Assembly (NCBI GenBank): GCA_964057225.1
Contig: OZ059900.1
Location: 1,126,501 to 1,190,500 of the forward strand
Direction: 5' to 3'
DNA length: 64,000 bases
DNA from: Auanema rhodensis
Taxonomy: Eukaryota > Nematoda > Chromadorea > Rhabditida > Rhabditidae
The stretch's first letter is position 1; the number at the start of each line of letters is the position of its first letter. Shown here piece by piece: positions 63,226 to 64,000 of this stretch. Below the pieces are notes generated by a model that did not search any database, was not told where the DNA came from, and was given only the letters and a program-made list of their open reading frames with translations. The position numbers and the translations under genes were made by a program.

Positions 63226-64000
63226 TTGATCAAAAAAGGTCGAAAATAGAAAGAATTTTTGAAATTTACGAGTTTTGAGTCCAATTGGGCTAAATCGCTC
63301 ATATATATGATCAAAAGCATAGTTTTACTGTCTATGATAACAAAAGTCTTCAAATATACACTAATAATGTGTAAATCACTGAATTTCACTCAAATAGCTT
63401 TACTACACTAAGTATGTTCGTTTTTATGCCTTTAACACCATTAACTCACCGATTTTTGGTACAAAATCTGTAATACTCGTAAATTTTGATCATATTCGTT
63501 AAGATTTGAGAATCAAACATACAATACACAAAATCAGTCTATTTTTATGAGCTTGCACTGATATATATTCATTTTGATCAAAAAAGGTCGAAAATAGAAA
63601 GAATTTTTGAAATTTCCGAGTTTTGAGTCTAATTTGGCTAAATCGCTCATATATATGATCAAAAGCATAGTTTTACTGTCTATGATAACAAAAGTCTTCA
63701 AATATACACTAATAATGTGTAAATCACTGAATTTCACTCAAATAGCTTTACTACACTAAGTATGGTCGTTTTTATGCCTTTAAAACCATATACTCACCGA
63801 TTTTTGGTACAAAATCTGTAATACTTGTAAATTTTGATCATATTCGTTAAGATTTGAAAATCAAACATACAATACACAAAATCAGTCTATTTTTATGAGC
63901 TTGCACTGATATATATTCATTTTGATCAAAAAAGGTCGAAAATAGAAAGAATTTTTGAAATTTCCGAGTTTTGAGTCTAATTGGGCTAAATCGCTCATAT
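63226..64000 (+). repeat. Start of the next HOR copy, cut by the window end
   Basis: Monomers at 63226 and 63574 and the partial one at 63922 repeat the first three positions of the 60447 unit, including GTATGTTCG near 63414 and CCTTTAAAACC near 63778. Private changes are ACCATTAACTCACC near 63440 and GATTTGAAAATC near 63853. The array clearly continues past the window. Confidence 0.9.

Larger units (their letters stand above)
1..64000 (+). repeat. Tandem satellite DNA array, 347/348-bp monomer, about 184 copies
   Basis: The whole window consists of head-to-tail copies of one AT-rich unit, all in the same orientation and with no interruption. Phased on the box TTGATCAAAAAAGG, copies start at 1, 348, 696, 1044, 1392, 1740, 2087, 2434 and so on to 63922, giving 184 complete units and a 79-bp partial unit at the end. 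Neighbouring monomers differ by a limited set of linked substitutions, and many distant monomers look identical. Known biology: arrays of this kind with multimeric higher-order structure occur in eukaryotic centromeric, pericentromeric or subtelomeric heterochromatin. I do not recognise the family, and the window contains no flanking sequence to place it on a chromosome. No gene, tRNA, rRNA, transposon or telomeric repeat was seen inside. Confidence 0.99.

Noticed and set aside
308-63737. More than 100 short minus-strand open frames of 61 to 89 codons as genes
   Set aside because: They are the same stretch of the satellite read once per monomer. Starts are mostly GTG or TTG, stops shift with the tail class, differences between copies are mainly amino acid changing, there is no promoter or gene context, and the period is exactly that of the repeat.
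1-64000. CRISPR array
   Set aside because: There are no short repeats separated by unique spacers. The entire 347/348-bp unit repeats without unique sequence between copies.
1-64000. Transposon or retroelement (LTRs, terminal repeats, transposase or reverse transcriptase)
   Set aside because: No insertion breaks the monomer register anywhere, no long coding frame exists, and no target-site duplication or terminal inverted repeat is seen.
1-64000. Tandem tRNA, 5S rRNA or other RNA gene clusters
   Set aside because: The unit length could suggest a 5S rDNA repeat, but no internal control region, cloverleaf or conserved rRNA segment is present and the sequence is about 71% A+T.
1-64000. Telomeric or simple-sequence repeats marking a chromosome end
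   Set aside because: No TTAGGG, TTTAGGG or TTAGG runs were seen, and the longest homopolymers are runs of about eight A or T.

Overview
The whole 64 kb window is one uninterrupted head-to-tail satellite DNA array. I see no gene, RNA gene, transposable element, CRISPR array or unique-sequence island. Taking each copy to begin at its TTGATCAAAAAAGG box, there are 184 complete monomers (starts 1, 348, 696, 1044 ... 63574) plus a 79-bp partial copy at 63922-64000. All lie in the same orientation. Monomers are 347 or 348 bp; if those are the only lengths, the total span gives 111 of 347 and 73 of 348. The first monomer has 100 G+C in 347 (about 29% GC) and 9 CpG against about 7.2 expected, so CpG is not depleted.

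A kilobase-scale AT-rich satellite with multimeric higher-order repeats (HORs) is the signature of eukaryotic constitutive heterochromatin, typically centromeric, pericentromeric or subtelomeric. I do not recognise the family and cannot name the species. The lack of CpG depletion argues weakly against a heavily CpG-methylated genome, or for recent amplification. A plant or invertebrate origin are both possible.

Monomers fall into recurring classes defined by linked substitutions, and the classes recur in ordered multimers. Layout: (1) 1-10423, three successive HOR copies of 10, 10 and 9 monomers. (2) 10424-22588, a heterogeneous zone with the most private variants, a short dimer repeat and a recurring triplet. 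(3) 22589-31965, an 8-mer, an 8-mer, a 5-mer and a 6-mer. (4) 31966-36476, a zone with a trimeric HOR carrying private variants. (5) 36477-42031, a mosaic that reuses pieces of zones 2 and 3, including another 5-mer. (6) 42032-50369, a 15-monomer block followed by a 9-mer almost identical to 7297-10423, 40 kb away. (7) 50370-64000, a family of 17-, 12- and 8-monomer units that differ by tandem duplication of single monomers or pairs.

Several length changes can be traced to hybrid monomers, which are the expected product of unequal crossover or out-of-register conversion. Each monomer also carries a run of A/T tracts spaced about 10 bp apart over about seven helical turns, three TGATCA palindromes, and a near-invariant box with a short dyad. 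A 55-74 codon open frame recurs on the minus strand of essentially every monomer, but I judge it non-coding. The content is structural DNA; nothing here looks like a protein-coding system.
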